Assembly (NCBI RefSeq): GCF_042408815.1
Contig: NZ_JBHOQR010000027.1
Coordinates: 1-64,000 of the forward strand
Length of the DNA stretch: 64,000 nt
Source: Thermoflexus sp042408815
GTDB lineage: Bacteria; Chloroflexota; Anaerolineae; Thermoflexales; Thermoflexaceae
Direction: 5' to 3'
Shown: positions 16,844-25,245 of the stretch, in pieces
Numbering within the stretch: position 1 is the stretch's first letter
Layout of the letters: the number at the start of each line of letters is the position of its first letter
Made by a program: the position numbers and the translations under genes
The notes under the pieces: generated by a model
What the model was told of the DNA's origin: nothing
The model's database searches: none
The model's input: only the letters and a program-made list of their open reading frames with translations

Positions 16844-18037
16844 ATGCGACGCTCGATCTGGTGGATCCTGGCAGGGGTCCTGCTCTTTGTGGGGGGCTGT
16901 GCAGTCATCACCGCGGGCGCCCTCCTTTGGGCCCGATCCGCCCTCACCCGCTCATCCGGTGAGGCGACCCTCCCCCCATCCGGAGGCTCCGCCGCTTCCT
17001 CCCCAACCCCCACCCCCATCCCTCCCGGAGTTCTGTCGGAAGCCCGGGCCCTGGAGGCAGCGTTCACATCGGTCTATCAGCGGGTCAGCCCTTCCGTGGT
17101 GCATATCACCACCCGGGCGACCGCCTTCGATCTCTTCCGGGGCCCTGTCTACCAGGAGGGTACCGGGTCCGGCTTCGTGTGGGATACCGAAGGACACATC
17201 GTCACGAATAACCATGTGGTGGAAGGCGCGGACCAGATCGAGGTGATCCTTGCGGATGGCACCACGGCCTCCGCCACGCTGGTGGGGGCGGATGCGTATA
17301 ATGATCTGGCCGTGCTGCGGATCCAGGTGCCCCGAGAGAAATTGATCCCGGTGACCCTGGGAGACTCCTCACGATTGCAAGTGGGACAATGGGTGATCGC
17401 GATCGGGAATCCCTTCGGCCTGGACCGCACCATGACAGTAGGAGTGATCAGCGCCCTGGGTCGGACCCTAGAGCTCTCCGATCGGCCGTTGGGGGAGGTG
17501 ATCCAGACCGACGCGGCCATCAACCCAGGCAACTCAGGAGGGCCACTGCTGGATCTGGAGGGGCAAGTGATCGGGATCAACACGGCGATCCGCTCTCCCA
17601 GCGGCGGTTCCATCGGCATCGGCTTCGCCATCCCGGTGAACACGATCAAGCGGGTGGTTCCGGAGCTGATCGCTCGGGGGCACTATCCTCATCCCTGGCT
17701 GGGCGCTTCCTTCTTTGAGATCACGCCCGCCTTCGCCCAGGCCTTCCACCTGCCGGCGGATCACGGCCTCCTCACTGTTCAGGTAGTGCCCGGCAGCCCG
17801 GCCGATCAGGCGGGGCTGCGGGGGGCATCCCAGCGGGTGAGCACCCGCTTCGGCGATGTGTTCCTGGGAGGGGACATCCTCACGGCGATCGATGATCGGC
17901 CTCTGCGTCGGGTGGATGAGCTCGTGATCTATCTGGAGAATTACAAACGCGTCGGGGAGGCGGTGACCCTCTCGATCCTACGCGACGGCCGCCCCATGAC
18001 GCTCCAGGTGACCCTGGGAGAGCGGCCGCCCGGATGA
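16844..18037 (+). CDS. HtrA/DegP-type serine protease, second copy
   Basis: The 397-residue paralog of the preceding gene has an N-terminal membrane helix (WWILAGVLLFVGGCAVITAGALL; the Cys could also be lipidated), a Pro/Ser linker, catalytic His124, Asp154 and Ser231 (GNSGGP), and one PDZ domain (GLLTVQVVPGSPADQAGL...GGDILTAIDDRPL). The two copies share most of the protease core, but differ in the loop after the active Ser, so their substrates may differ. The ribosome binding site is AGAGGAGG. It lies 114 bp before the hspR start. Confidence 0.93.
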   Translation: MRRSIWWILAGVLLFVGGCAVITAGALLWARSALTRSSGEATLPPSGGSAASSPTPTPIPPGVLSEARALEAAFTSVYQRVSPSVVHITTRATAFDLFRGPVYQEGTGSGFVWDTEGHIVTNNHVVEGADQIEVILADGTTASATLVGADAYNDLAVLRIQVPREKLIPVTLGDSSRLQVGQWVIAIGNPFGLDRTMTVGVISALGRTLELSDRPLGEVIQTDAAINPGNSGGPLLDLEGQVIGINTAIRSPSGGSIGIGFAIPVNTIKRVVPELIARGHYPHPWLGASFFEITPAFAQAFHLPADHGLLTVQVVPGSPADQAGLRGASQRVSTRFGDVFLGGDILTAIDDRPLRRVDELVIYLENYKRVGEAVTLSILRDGRPMTLQVTLGERPPG

Positions 18038-18151
18038 TCATGATCGGACCATCCGATTGGAGCGGTGCGGTCCAGAGCCCCCCAGGGAAAGCCAGCGGCG
18101 TCGCGGCCGAGGTTCCAAAACCCTCAACCCCTGGTCCAGGAGGTGAGGGTG

Positions 18152-18511
18152 ATGATGGAAAGCCAGGTCCACTCCGTCGAGGTGGTGGATGAGGATGAGC
18201 CCCGGTATCGGATCGGGACGGTGGCTGCCATGGTGCGGCTGCATCCGCAAACCATTCGCTACTATGAATCGATCGGCCTGATCTCCCCCCGGCGGGTCCG
18301 TCGGATGCGCTTGTATTCCGAGCGGGATGTGGCTCGTCTGCGCCAGATCGTAGAGCTGACCCAGCTGGGCGTGAACCTGGCCGGGGTGGAGATCATCCTC
18401 CGCCTGCGTGAGCAGATCGCCGCCCTCCAGGCGGAGATCGAACGGCTGCGGGCGCTCCTTGGGGCCGAGCCTTCCCCGTCTTCAGAGCCTGAGCAGCACT
18501 TCGTCCAGTGA
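18152..18511 (+). CDS. hspR: MerR-family regulator of HspR type
   Basis: The 119-residue protein has a MerR-type winged helix (YRIGTVAAMVRLHPQTIRYYESIGLISPRR) followed by a coiled coil (LREQIAALQAEIERLRALL). The HPQTIR(Y/V)YE sequence is characteristic of HspR, the heat-shock repressor that binds HAIR inverted repeats (CTTGAGT-N7-ACTCAAG) in other bacteria. Position after cbpA and two htrA genes supports this. I found no full HAIR box in front of the cluster. The ATG at 18152 follows GGAGGTGA; a second ATG follows directly. Confidence 0.85.
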   Translation: MMESQVHSVEVVDEDEPRYRIGTVAAMVRLHPQTIRYYESIGLISPRRVRRMRLYSERDVARLRQIVELTQLGVNLAGVEIILRLREQIAALQAEIERLRALLGAEPSPSSEPEQHFVQ

Positions 18512-18570
18512 GGCCGTTCGATTTCGCCTGTATGTGGGGCTCCTGGGAATCCGACTTCCAGGAGGTCTCC

Positions 18571-19089
18571 ATGGCCTTGCGGATCGTGAGCGATAACCGG
18601 CCTGTGGAGCTGGACGCGCCCCTGACTCAAAATCTGGCGAAAGAGGAGATCCGACGCTACGAAAATGGACCCTATCGGGCCCTTACCCTTTATCTCTGGT
18701 TCCAGACCCGGGAGCGGCGGGCGATCATCCGTCTGACGGATCGGGTGCGGCAGGCGGTTCGCGAGAGCGGGATTCGCGAAGGCTTCGCCCTGGTCAGCGC
18801 CATGCACATCACGGCGGCCGTTTATGTGAACGACCATGAAGAGGGCATCATGCAGGACATGATGGAGCTACTGGACCGCCTGGCCCCCTTCCGTTCGGAT
18901 TACCACCATCACCGCACCGGAGAGGACAACGCGGATGCCCATCTAAAGAGCCTACTCCTCCATCATGAGGTAATCGTTCCGATTACGGATGGGGATCTGG
19001 ATCTGGGTCCTTGGCAGGAGATCTTTTACGCGGAGTTCGACGGCCAGCGCCGCAAGCGTGTCTTGGTGAAGATCGTGGGGGTAATGTAG
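18571..19089 (+). CDS. YjbQ-family (UPF0047) protein
   Basis: The 172-residue protein matches the YjbQ/UPF0047 family: HITAAVYVNDHEEGIMQDM, HHRTGEDNADAHLKSLLLHHEVIVP, then DLDLGPWQEIFYAEFDGQRRKR. These conserved His, Asn and Asp residues line a metal-binding pocket. Members have weak thiamine-phosphate-synthase-like activity; the physiological role is unclear. It is about 30 residues longer at the N-terminus than typical members. The ATG follows CAGGAGGTCTCC. The next gene follows within 45 bp. Confidence 0.85.
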   Translation: MALRIVSDNRPVELDAPLTQNLAKEEIRRYENGPYRALTLYLWFQTRERRAIIRLTDRVRQAVRESGIREGFALVSAMHITAAVYVNDHEEGIMQDMMELLDRLAPFRSDYHHHRTGEDNADAHLKSLLLHHEVIVPITDGDLDLGPWQEIFYAEFDGQRRKRVLVKIVGVM

Positions 19090-19133
19090 CGGGAGCATTC
19101 ATCGATTCCCTTCTGCACTGGGAGGGCCGGGAT

Positions 19134-20021
19134 ATGCACATCGGCATCTGTTTGCCCAATTATGGACCGGCCTCATCGCCGGAGGCCATCCGCGCGGTGG
19201 CCCAGGCCGCGGAGGATCTGGGGTTCGATTCCCTTTGGACTACGGATCACATCCTGGTCCCAGAGGCCCATTCCCAGCCATACGGCCGCATTTTTGAAAC
19301 CTGGACCACCCTGACCTATGTAGCCGCGCTGACCCGACGGGTTCGACTGGGCACATCGATCCTCCTCCTGGGACTGCGTAACCCGGTGCTGGTGGCCAAA
19401 CAGGCAGCCACGCTGGATCAGTTGTCGAACGGCCGTCTGATCCTGGGGATCGGCGCAGGCTGGCTAGCGCGGGAGTTCGAGAGCCTGGGGATGTCTTTCC
19501 GGCGCCGCATCCGGTTCCTGGAGGAGGGCATTATCCTGATGCGGGCCCTATGGACGAATCCCCGCCCCCGTTTTCAGGGCCGCTTCTTTCGCATTGAGGA
19601 CGCCGTGTTCGAGCCCCTGCCCGTCCAACCCGGAGGGCCTCCGATCTGGATTGGGGGAAACACGGAAGCCGCGGTGCGACGGGCCGCCCGCCTGGGCGAT
19701 GGTTGGCATCCGGTGGGCCTGGACCCGGAGACGCTACGATCCCGCGTGGCGCAGCTCCGTGAGTGGTCTCGCGGACGCTCGCTCTCCGTTATCTGCCGCA
19801 TGTATATCGCCATGGATTCCCATCTTCCCCCGGTGTATACCTCGCCGACTGGCGAGCGTCGAATGCGGCTGACCGGCTCCGAAGAACAGATCCTGGGCCA
19901 TCTTCAGGCGCTTCGGGATGCCGGAGCGGATGGGGTGATCCTCACCTTTGAGACCCCCTCCGCCGCGGCGCAAATCGAACAGATGCAGCGGCTGGCCGCG
20001 TTACGACGTGATCTCGCTTAA
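19134..20021 (+). CDS. LLM-class flavin/F420-dependent oxidoreductase
   Basis: The 295-residue TIM-barrel protein begins MHIGICLPNYGP and shows the luciferase-like sequence ARVVRLGTSILLL-type strand (RVRLGTSILLL), LVAKQAATLDQLSNGRLILGIGAGW and PPIWIGGN. The family uses F420 or FMN to oxidise or reduce small organic substrates, here unidentified. The ATG at 19134 follows GGGAGGGCCGGGAT. The gene lies in a row with yjbQ upstream and an acetyltransferase 25 bp downstream. Confidence 0.85.
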   Translation: MHIGICLPNYGPASSPEAIRAVAQAAEDLGFDSLWTTDHILVPEAHSQPYGRIFETWTTLTYVAALTRRVRLGTSILLLGLRNPVLVAKQAATLDQLSNGRLILGIGAGWLAREFESLGMSFRRRIRFLEEGIILMRALWTNPRPRFQGRFFRIEDAVFEPLPVQPGGPPIWIGGNTEAAVRRAARLGDGWHPVGLDPETLRSRVAQLREWSRGRSLSVICRMYIAMDSHLPPVYTSPTGERRMRLTGSEEQILGHLQALRDAGADGVILTFETPSAAAQIEQMQRLAALRRDLA

Positions 20022-20046
20022 AGCCTCTGGCTCAGAGGAGGATTGA

Positions 20047-20610
20047 ATGTGGGGAACACTCATCGGGGATGGGATCTGGCTTCGGCTGCTGGAGCGGCAT
20101 CATGCGGAGTCCCTGTTCGCACTCACGGATCGCAATCGGGATCATCTGCGGCCATGGCTGTCGTGGGTGGATCAGGTCCGGGAGGTGCGGGACAGCCTCG
20201 CGTTCATCGAAGAGACTCTGGGGCAGCTGGCGCGGGGGGAGGGCTATGCGCTGGGCCTCTGGCTGGAGAAAAACCTGATCGGGGTCATCGGCGTTCACCC
20301 GATCGATCAGATAAATGGCTCCGCTTCGATCGGTTACTGGCTCGATGCCGGCCATCAGGGCCAGGGCATCATGACCCGAGCGGTGGCGACGGTACTGGAT
20401 GATCTGTTCTTTGCCCGGGGGCTGCACCGGGTGGAGATCCGGGTTGCCCCGGAGAACCATCGCAGCCGGGCCATCCCGGAGCGCCTGGGCTTCCGAATGG
20501 AGGGGATCCTGCGAGAGGCCGCCCGTTACGGCGGCCGGTGGGGGGATCTGATCGTCTATGCCCTCCTGGACCGAGAATGGGAAGCCCAGCGAACGGTGTG
20601 GGGGGGCTGA
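20047..20610 (+). CDS. RimJ/RimL-type GNAT N-acetyltransferase
   Basis: The 187-residue protein has the RimJ/RimL family layout: WLRLLERHHAESLFALTDRNR at the N-terminus, ASIGYWLDAGHQGQGIMTRA (acetyl-CoA loop) and HRVEIRVAPENHRSRAIPERLGF near the end. Such enzymes acetylate ribosomal proteins, other protein N-termini or small amines. The ribosome binding site AGAGGAGG stands just upstream. It closely follows the LLM oxidoreductase gene. Confidence 0.85.
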   Translation: MWGTLIGDGIWLRLLERHHAESLFALTDRNRDHLRPWLSWVDQVREVRDSLAFIEETLGQLARGEGYALGLWLEKNLIGVIGVHPIDQINGSASIGYWLDAGHQGQGIMTRAVATVLDDLFFARGLHRVEIRVAPENHRSRAIPERLGFRMEGILREAARYGGRWGDLIVYALLDREWEAQRTVWGG

Positions 20611-20664
20611 AGATTCTCGGGATCCGGCCTGCCCAGTCTCATCTCTCATGGGGATAAAGGGGCC

Positions 20665-21489
20665 ATGGAATCCCGCGAACAGGGATGGCTTCCGATCTCG
20701 ATTACCGTGAGTCTGATCCTTCTCGGATGGGTGATCGCCCGCCTGATCCCACCGGAGGGCCCTGAGGTCGCCCTCCAGATCCTGGGATCTCCCCTGGGGC
20801 TTCGCCTCACGCCCACCTTCTGGATGGGAATTTTCAGCGCCGCCCTGGCGGCTACGGGAACGGAATCGCTGCTCCAGCATCATCCATGTTTTCGGGAGGA
20901 AAGGCCCTGGCGTCAAATCGGCCGTCTAATCTCTCCCATGTGGGTGGCGGTGGGAGGACTGATCTTTACGCTGCAGCTCCCGCCCAGCCCCCTCTGGCTG
21001 ATCAGCCTGGGGCTCGGGGGGGCAGCCCTGACGCTGGCCATGCTGGGCGAGCGCTATCGCCTGGAAACCACCGGGATCCCGAGGCTGGTGACCCCTCTCC
21101 TGACCCAAGCGCTGATCTACCTGGTCACTCTGGCGGCTATCGTGTGGATCTTCCAGAGCGGGCTTCGGACCCTGGGGTTGATGCTGATCAGCGGGATCCT
21201 GGCTGCCGGCCTCGCGCTGGCCCGCCTCGTCGAAGCCGAGATCCCAGAGCGCCGACGATGGCTGTATACCACCCTGATTGGATGGAGCATGGCTACGGTT
21301 GGGGCGGCTTTCCGTTACTGGGCCCTCTCCCCCGTCACTTTAGGGCTATGGTGGATGATCCTGCTCTACGAGGTGGTGGAAATGAGCCTGTGGCATCTCC
21401 AGGGGCGGGCGCTTTCCCCCCGGGTGGCCATGGAGTTTGGAGGCCTCGGCTTCCTGATCGCCCTCGTCGCCCGCTGGGTCGCTGGTTGA
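20665..21489 (+). CDS. Polytopic membrane protein of unknown function
   Basis: The 274-residue protein is hydrophobic throughout with about eight predicted helices, for example ISITVSLILLGWVIARL, FWMGIFSAALAA, LWLISLGLGGAALTLAML and ALIYLVTLAAIVWIF. Short basic loops such as RRRRWLY-like (ERRRWLY) interrupt the helices. No transporter or enzyme signature is visible. It ends 35 bp from the convergent aspartokinase stop. Confidence 0.6.
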   Translation: MESREQGWLPISITVSLILLGWVIARLIPPEGPEVALQILGSPLGLRLTPTFWMGIFSAALAATGTESLLQHHPCFREERPWRQIGRLISPMWVAVGGLIFTLQLPPSPLWLISLGLGGAALTLAMLGERYRLETTGIPRLVTPLLTQALIYLVTLAAIVWIFQSGLRTLGLMLISGILAAGLALARLVEAEIPERRRWLYTTLIGWSMATVGAAFRYWALSPVTLGLWWMILLYEVVEMSLWHLQGRALSPRVAMEFGGLGFLIALVARWVAG

Positions 21490-21524
21490 AAGCATGGGTC
21501 CTTTCAGAATCCCCTTTTTCCCAT

Positions 21525-22916
21525 CTACTCGTAAAAAGCGGCATGGATGCGCCGCACGGCTTCCTCCGCCTCGCTTTCCGCGACCACCAGGGAGAGGTTA
21601 TATTCTGAAGAACCCTGGGCGATGGAGAGGACATTGATGCGACTGCACCCCAAGGCGTTGAAGACCCGGGCCGCGATTCCGGGCGTCGCTCGCAACCCAG
21701 CCCCAACCACAGCGATCACCGCCACCCGATCCATCGCCCAGATGTCCTCGATATCCCGCCGGGCGATCTCCCGCTCGAACGCTTTCCGCAACGCCCGAAC
21801 GACCTGGGGGGCCGCTGTGGAAGGGATGACGAAGCAGATGTTCTGCTCTGATGAGGATTGGGAGATCATCAGGATGCTGACCCCCAGCTCGGCCACCGTG
21901 GCAAAGGTTCGCGCTGCCACCCCAGGCACCCCAAGCATCCCCCGGCCCTCCACCGTGATCAAGCTCAGGTTCTTAATCAGGGTCACCGCCTTCACCCGGC
22001 CATTGCCCCGGGGCTCCGGGACGATGCGGGTGCCCGGATGCTGAGGGTTCATGGTGTTCAGGATGCGCACAGGAATCCGCCGGTCCATACACGGGAGCAG
22101 GGTGCGGGGGTGGAGAACTTTCGCCCCAAAGTAAGCCATCTCGGCAGCCTCGATATAAGAGAGCTCGGGGATCGTGCGGGCGCTGGGCACAATCTTCGGA
22201 TCCGCACTCATCACGCCGTCCACATCGGTCCAGATCCACACCTCCTCCGCATCCAGGGCGTAGCCCAGGATGGTAGCGGAGAAATCAGAGCCGCCGCGCC
22301 CCAGGGTGGTCGGCCGACCCTCGGGGGTGGCACCGATGAACCCGGTGACCACTGGGAGGATCCCCTGCTCCAGGAGCGGCGCCAGGAGCGCCTGCGCCCG
22401 CGCCCGGGTCTGCTCCAGATCCGGGGAAGCTTCTCCGAAGCGATCATCGGTGATCAAGAAGGCATCCGCCTCCACAGCGCGTGCCGGGATGCTCCGGGCC
22501 CGCAGAACGGCCGCCATGATGCGGGCGCTCCAGCGCTCCCCCATCCCGGCCAGTAGATCTGCCGTAGAAGGAGACAGCTCCTTCAACGCCTCCACTGCCC
22601 GGAGCACGGTCTCCACCCGTTCAAACCCCTCCCGGAGCTCCGCTTCCAGAGCATGAGCCTCCTCCTCCGGTAGCCCCAGCGCTCGAACTGTGTCCTGATG
22701 TCGGTCCCAAAGGGCGGCCAGAGCCAGAATCCAATCCGGATTCCCTCGCGCCGCCTGATGGCTCATCTGGATCAGCGCGTCGGTCACACCGGCCATCGCC
22801 GAGACCACTACGACCAGACGCGGATCCGAAGCGCGATGTAACGCGATCAGATCCGCCACCTGATGGAATCGGGCCGCATTTCCCACGGAGGTCCCCCCGA
22901 ACTTCATCACCCGCAT
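21525..22916 (-). CDS. lysC: Aspartate kinase (monofunctional, with tandem ACT domains)
   Basis: The 463-residue enzyme phosphorylates aspartate, the first step to Lys, Met and Thr. Kinase motifs: VMKFGGTSVGN at the start, VVVVSAMAGVTD, GRGGSDFSATILGYAL, EEVWIWTDVDGVMSADP and the Tyr-containing EMAYFGAKVLHPRT. The C-terminal 150 residues hold two ACT domains (ITVEGRGMLGVPGVAARTF; VAVIAVVGAGLRATPGIAARVF) that in the family bind Lys or Thr for feedback inhibition. There is no homoserine dehydrogenase fusion. The ATG follows CAGGAGGTGGCG. Expression is probably controlled by the leader and terminator upstream at 22936-23103. Confidence 0.93.
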   Translation of the reverse strand: MRVMKFGGTSVGNAARFHQVADLIALHRASDPRLVVVVSAMAGVTDALIQMSHQAARGNPDWILALAALWDRHQDTVRALGLPEEEAHALEAELREGFERVETVLRAVEALKELSPSTADLLAGMGERWSARIMAAVLRARSIPARAVEADAFLITDDRFGEASPDLEQTRARAQALLAPLLEQGILPVVTGFIGATPEGRPTTLGRGGSDFSATILGYALDAEEVWIWTDVDGVMSADPKIVPSARTIPELSYIEAAEMAYFGAKVLHPRTLLPCMDRRIPVRILNTMNPQHPGTRIVPEPRGNGRVKAVTLIKNLSLITVEGRGMLGVPGVAARTFATVAELGVSILMISQSSSEQNICFVIPSTAAPQVVRALRKAFEREIARRDIEDIWAMDRVAVIAVVGAGLRATPGIAARVFNALGCSRINVLSIAQGSSEYNLSLVVAESEAEEAVRRIHAAFYE

Positions 22917-22935
22917 CGCCACCTCCTGATCCGGA

Positions 22936-22976
22936 ATAAAAACAACCCCCCGACCGTTGCCGGCCGGGGGGTTGTT
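22936..22976 (-). terminator. Intrinsic terminator acting as lysC attenuator
   Basis: On the minus strand a 16-bp stem (one G-U pair) closes a GCAA tetraloop, arms 22961-22976 and 22941-22956, and is followed by a TTTTTATT run. It lies between a short leader ORF and lysC, 20 bp before the lysC ATG. The 5' arm is complementary to a segment of the leader ORF (23014-23038): GGGTTGTT pairs with AACAACCC, and CGGCCGGGGGG pairs with CCCCCCGGCCG. The two structures exclude each other. Confidence 0.85.
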
Positions 22977-23007
22977 CCTTTCGCTCAGAGGAACTGCGCC
23001 TTCTACA

Positions 23008-23103
23008 TCAGACAACAACCCGGGCATCCCCCCGGCCGCTCGTCCAGCCGGTGGTCATCATCCCGGTGGTCATCAGCGCCATCTTGACGATCTCCCGGCG
23101 CAT
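23008..23103 (-). CDS. Thr/Met-rich leader peptide of lysC
   Basis: This short ORF lies inside the transcribed leader of lysC. From the ATG at 23101-23103 (Shine-Dalgarno GAGGTG, 8-base spacing) it encodes 31 residues; an in-frame ATG at 23080-23082 with GGGAGA upstream would give 24 residues starting MALMTTGMMTTGWT. Five Thr and several Met codons cluster in the middle. The last nine codons overlap the RNA segment that can pair with the terminator arm. This is the layout of classical amino-acid attenuators such as thrL. Scarcity of charged Thr- or Met-tRNA would stall the ribosome and favour read-through into lysC. Inference from sequence only. Confidence 0.7.
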   Translation of the reverse strand: MRREIVKMALMTTGMMTTGWTSGRGDARVVV

Positions 23104-23165
23104 CCAGGCCACACCTCTGAAAGCGCTTTCGAAAGCCGAATGGGGCTCCGCAATGGTTGTTCCAA

Positions 23166-23193
23166 ATTCTATCCAGCCCTGGCGATCTGTCAA
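23166..23193 (-). promoter_or_regulatory. Sigma-70-type promoter of lysC and its leader
   Basis: A consensus TTGACA (23188-23193) and TAGAAT (23166-23171) are separated by 16 nt on the minus strand. Transcription would begin near 23159, giving a leader of about 240 nt that contains the leader ORF and the terminator. Confidence 0.8.
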
Positions 23194-23470
23194 CCATGGC
23201 CTTTCCGGGTTCTCAGGACATCCCGCAGCGAACCGCTTTTCCTTTGGAGGGGCTATCCCACTTCCTGAAATCGGAGCCCAACGGCGGATGTCCGGTCAAT
23301 CGAGCAGCCCCCCGATCCCCCCTTGTATGCTTTGCGTTGAGAGGAGTGAAGATTCTATCATGAAGCTTGCCTGGCTCTGCTGCATGAGGGCGATTTTCCC
23401 GCTCATCCTGTCGCTCGAGCTGGCTACCCAGCAGGCGACGAATCGATCGCCGATGCTTCAGGAGGCCCCT

Positions 23471-24928
23471 ATGGATCTGGACGCGCTGCGCACGCCCACC
23501 TGCTTCCTTCAATCGATGGGTCTTTCCTTTCCCCTGGAACTGGACCTGCAGGAGCTGGAGGCCTGGTGGGAGGCGGAGGGGAAGGCGATCTCGACGATGA
23601 TCGACCGCATGGGCACGCCGTGGCTGCGCGCCTACGATCGGTTTGGCCGCCGCATCGATGAAATTCTCTATCCTCCCGATTACCGCCGGATGCTCCTCCA
23701 GGGCTATCGTGCTGGCGCGGTCTGGCATGCCTTCGAAGGCGCGGGCCTGCCCGCGACCTTTCTCATCGGCTACCTCACCGCCTTTTACGACGCCGGCCTT
23801 TACTGTCCCTACACCGTCTCCTTGGCCACCGCCCTCGCTCTCCACAAATACGGCGCGGAAGAACTGAAGGCCCGCTTCCTACCTCCGCTGCTCCGACGGG
23901 ACGGGGAGGTCTGGCAAGGCGCCACCTGGATGACGGAGGCAGGCGGGGGCTCCGATCTGGGGGCAACCGTGGAAACCAGGGCCCGGCCTGACGGAGAACG
24001 ATGGCGGCTGACCGGGGAGAAATATTTCGCCAGCAACGCCGGAGCGGAGCTGGCAGTGGTGGCCGCCCGGCCCGAGGGTGCTCCCCACACCGTTCGCGGA
24101 CTGGCCCTCTTCCTGCTCCCCCGCTACCGGGAGGACGGCGGCTTAAACTATCTCATCCGACGCCTGAAGGATAAGATCGGCACCCGCTCCGTGCCCACTG
24201 GCGAGGTGGAGCTGCGAGACAGCGAGGCCTACCTCCTGGGTCACCCAGAGACCGGCGTCTATCAGATCCTGGAGATCCTGAATGTCTCCCGCGTCGCCAA
24301 CAGTATCGGCAGCGTCGCTCTGATGCAGCGGGCCATCGCCGAGGCGCTGGCTTTCGCCGAGCGCCGCGTCGCCTTCGGCCGCCCCATTCTCCAACACCCG
24401 CTGATGCGCCGCCAGTTCGCCGAGCGCATCCGCGACCTCCAGGCCGCCTTCGCCCTGGCTTGGGCAACGGTCCGTCTGCTGGAGGAAGTCTGGCCAGAAC
24501 ATCCCCCCTACTCGGAGCGCTATCACCTCTTCCGGCTGCTCACCCATCTGGCCAAATACTGGACAGCAGAGCAGGCCGTGCAGACGGCGAAGTGGGCCAT
24601 GGAGGTCCACGGTGGAATGGGCGTGCTGGGAGAGTATCCGGTGGAGCGCTGGCTGCGGGAGGCCATGATCCTGCCCATCTGGGAGGGGACGCCCCACCGC
24701 CAGATCCTGGACGGGCTGGAAGCGATGGGACGGAAAGGTGCCCACCGCTCCCTCTTCGCGTGGCTCGCTCCGCGAGCGGATCCCCAGGCGCTGGAGGAGA
24801 TGGCTGACCGGGTGGAGGCCCACCTCCAGTGCCCTCCCGAGGAGCAGGAAGCGCAGGCCGAGGCGCTGTTCCGAGATCTGGCCCGCTTCACGGCGGATAC
24901 GCTCAGCCGAAGCCTTCCAGGAGAATGA
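23471..24928 (+). CDS. Acyl-CoA dehydrogenase family protein, AidB-like
   Basis: The 485-residue flavoprotein has the acyl-CoA dehydrogenase order: N-terminal helices, beta domain with TWMTEAGGGSDLGA and KYFASNAGAE, and the C-terminal helical domain with LNVSRVANSIGSVALMQRAI, FGRPILQHPLMRR and VHGGMGVLGEYPVERWLREA. The sequence IWEGTPHRQILDGL is typical of the AidB-related branch, which also dehydrogenates isovaleryl-CoA-like substrates. The true substrate is unknown. The ATG at 23471 follows CAGGAGG; an in-frame ATG at 23360 with its own GAGGAG could add 37 hydrophobic residues but is not expected for this family. Confidence 0.85.
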   Translation: MDLDALRTPTCFLQSMGLSFPLELDLQELEAWWEAEGKAISTMIDRMGTPWLRAYDRFGRRIDEILYPPDYRRMLLQGYRAGAVWHAFEGAGLPATFLIGYLTAFYDAGLYCPYTVSLATALALHKYGAEELKARFLPPLLRRDGEVWQGATWMTEAGGGSDLGATVETRARPDGERWRLTGEKYFASNAGAELAVVAARPEGAPHTVRGLALFLLPRYREDGGLNYLIRRLKDKIGTRSVPTGEVELRDSEAYLLGHPETGVYQILEILNVSRVANSIGSVALMQRAIAEALAFAERRVAFGRPILQHPLMRRQFAERIRDLQAAFALAWATVRLLEEVWPEHPPYSERYHLFRLLTHLAKYWTAEQAVQTAKWAMEVHGGMGVLGEYPVERWLREAMILPIWEGTPHRQILDGLEAMGRKGAHRSLFAWLAPRADPQALEEMADRVEAHLQCPPEEQEAQAEALFRDLARFTADTLSRSLPGE

Positions 24929-24930
24929 AT

Positions 24931-25245
24931 CTGCGAATCGAGATGGCCTGTCGGCTCATCCGCCAGCACAGCTCGGGGTTCCCGATCAAGGCTCGGGCGA
25001 TCGCCATCCGTTGTTGCTCTCCACCCGAAAGCTGTCCGAGCAGGTGGCGCATTCAACGCCCCAATCCAACCGCCTCCAGCAGCGCGCGGGCACGCTGCTC
25101 CGGATTGAATTTCGACGGACGCCGGTAGAGGATCAGTGGCAACATCACGTTCTCCAGTGCGGTCAGGTCCGGGACCAGATGAAACAGCTGAGGGACAAAT
25201 CCAATTCGCTCCCGCCGGAGATCCGCCACCGTCGAAGGGAAGATG
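24931..25245 (-). pseudogene. Remnant of an ABC transporter ATPase (LolD/MacB-like)
   Basis: Reading leftward, the fragment encodes VADLRRERIGFV, FHLVPDLTALENVMLPLIL, a helical region ending LLEAVGLG, then LLGQLSGGEQQRMAIARALIGNPE and LADEPTGHLDS. These are the Q-loop region, signature motif and Walker B of a LolD/MacB-type ATPase. Lesions: an in-frame TGA at 25053-25055 before the signature, and one missing G near 24970 between GNPEL and LADEPTG that shifts the frame. The Walker A part and the C-terminus are gone. It is dead. It ends directly at the acyl-CoA dehydrogenase stop. Confidence 0.8.
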
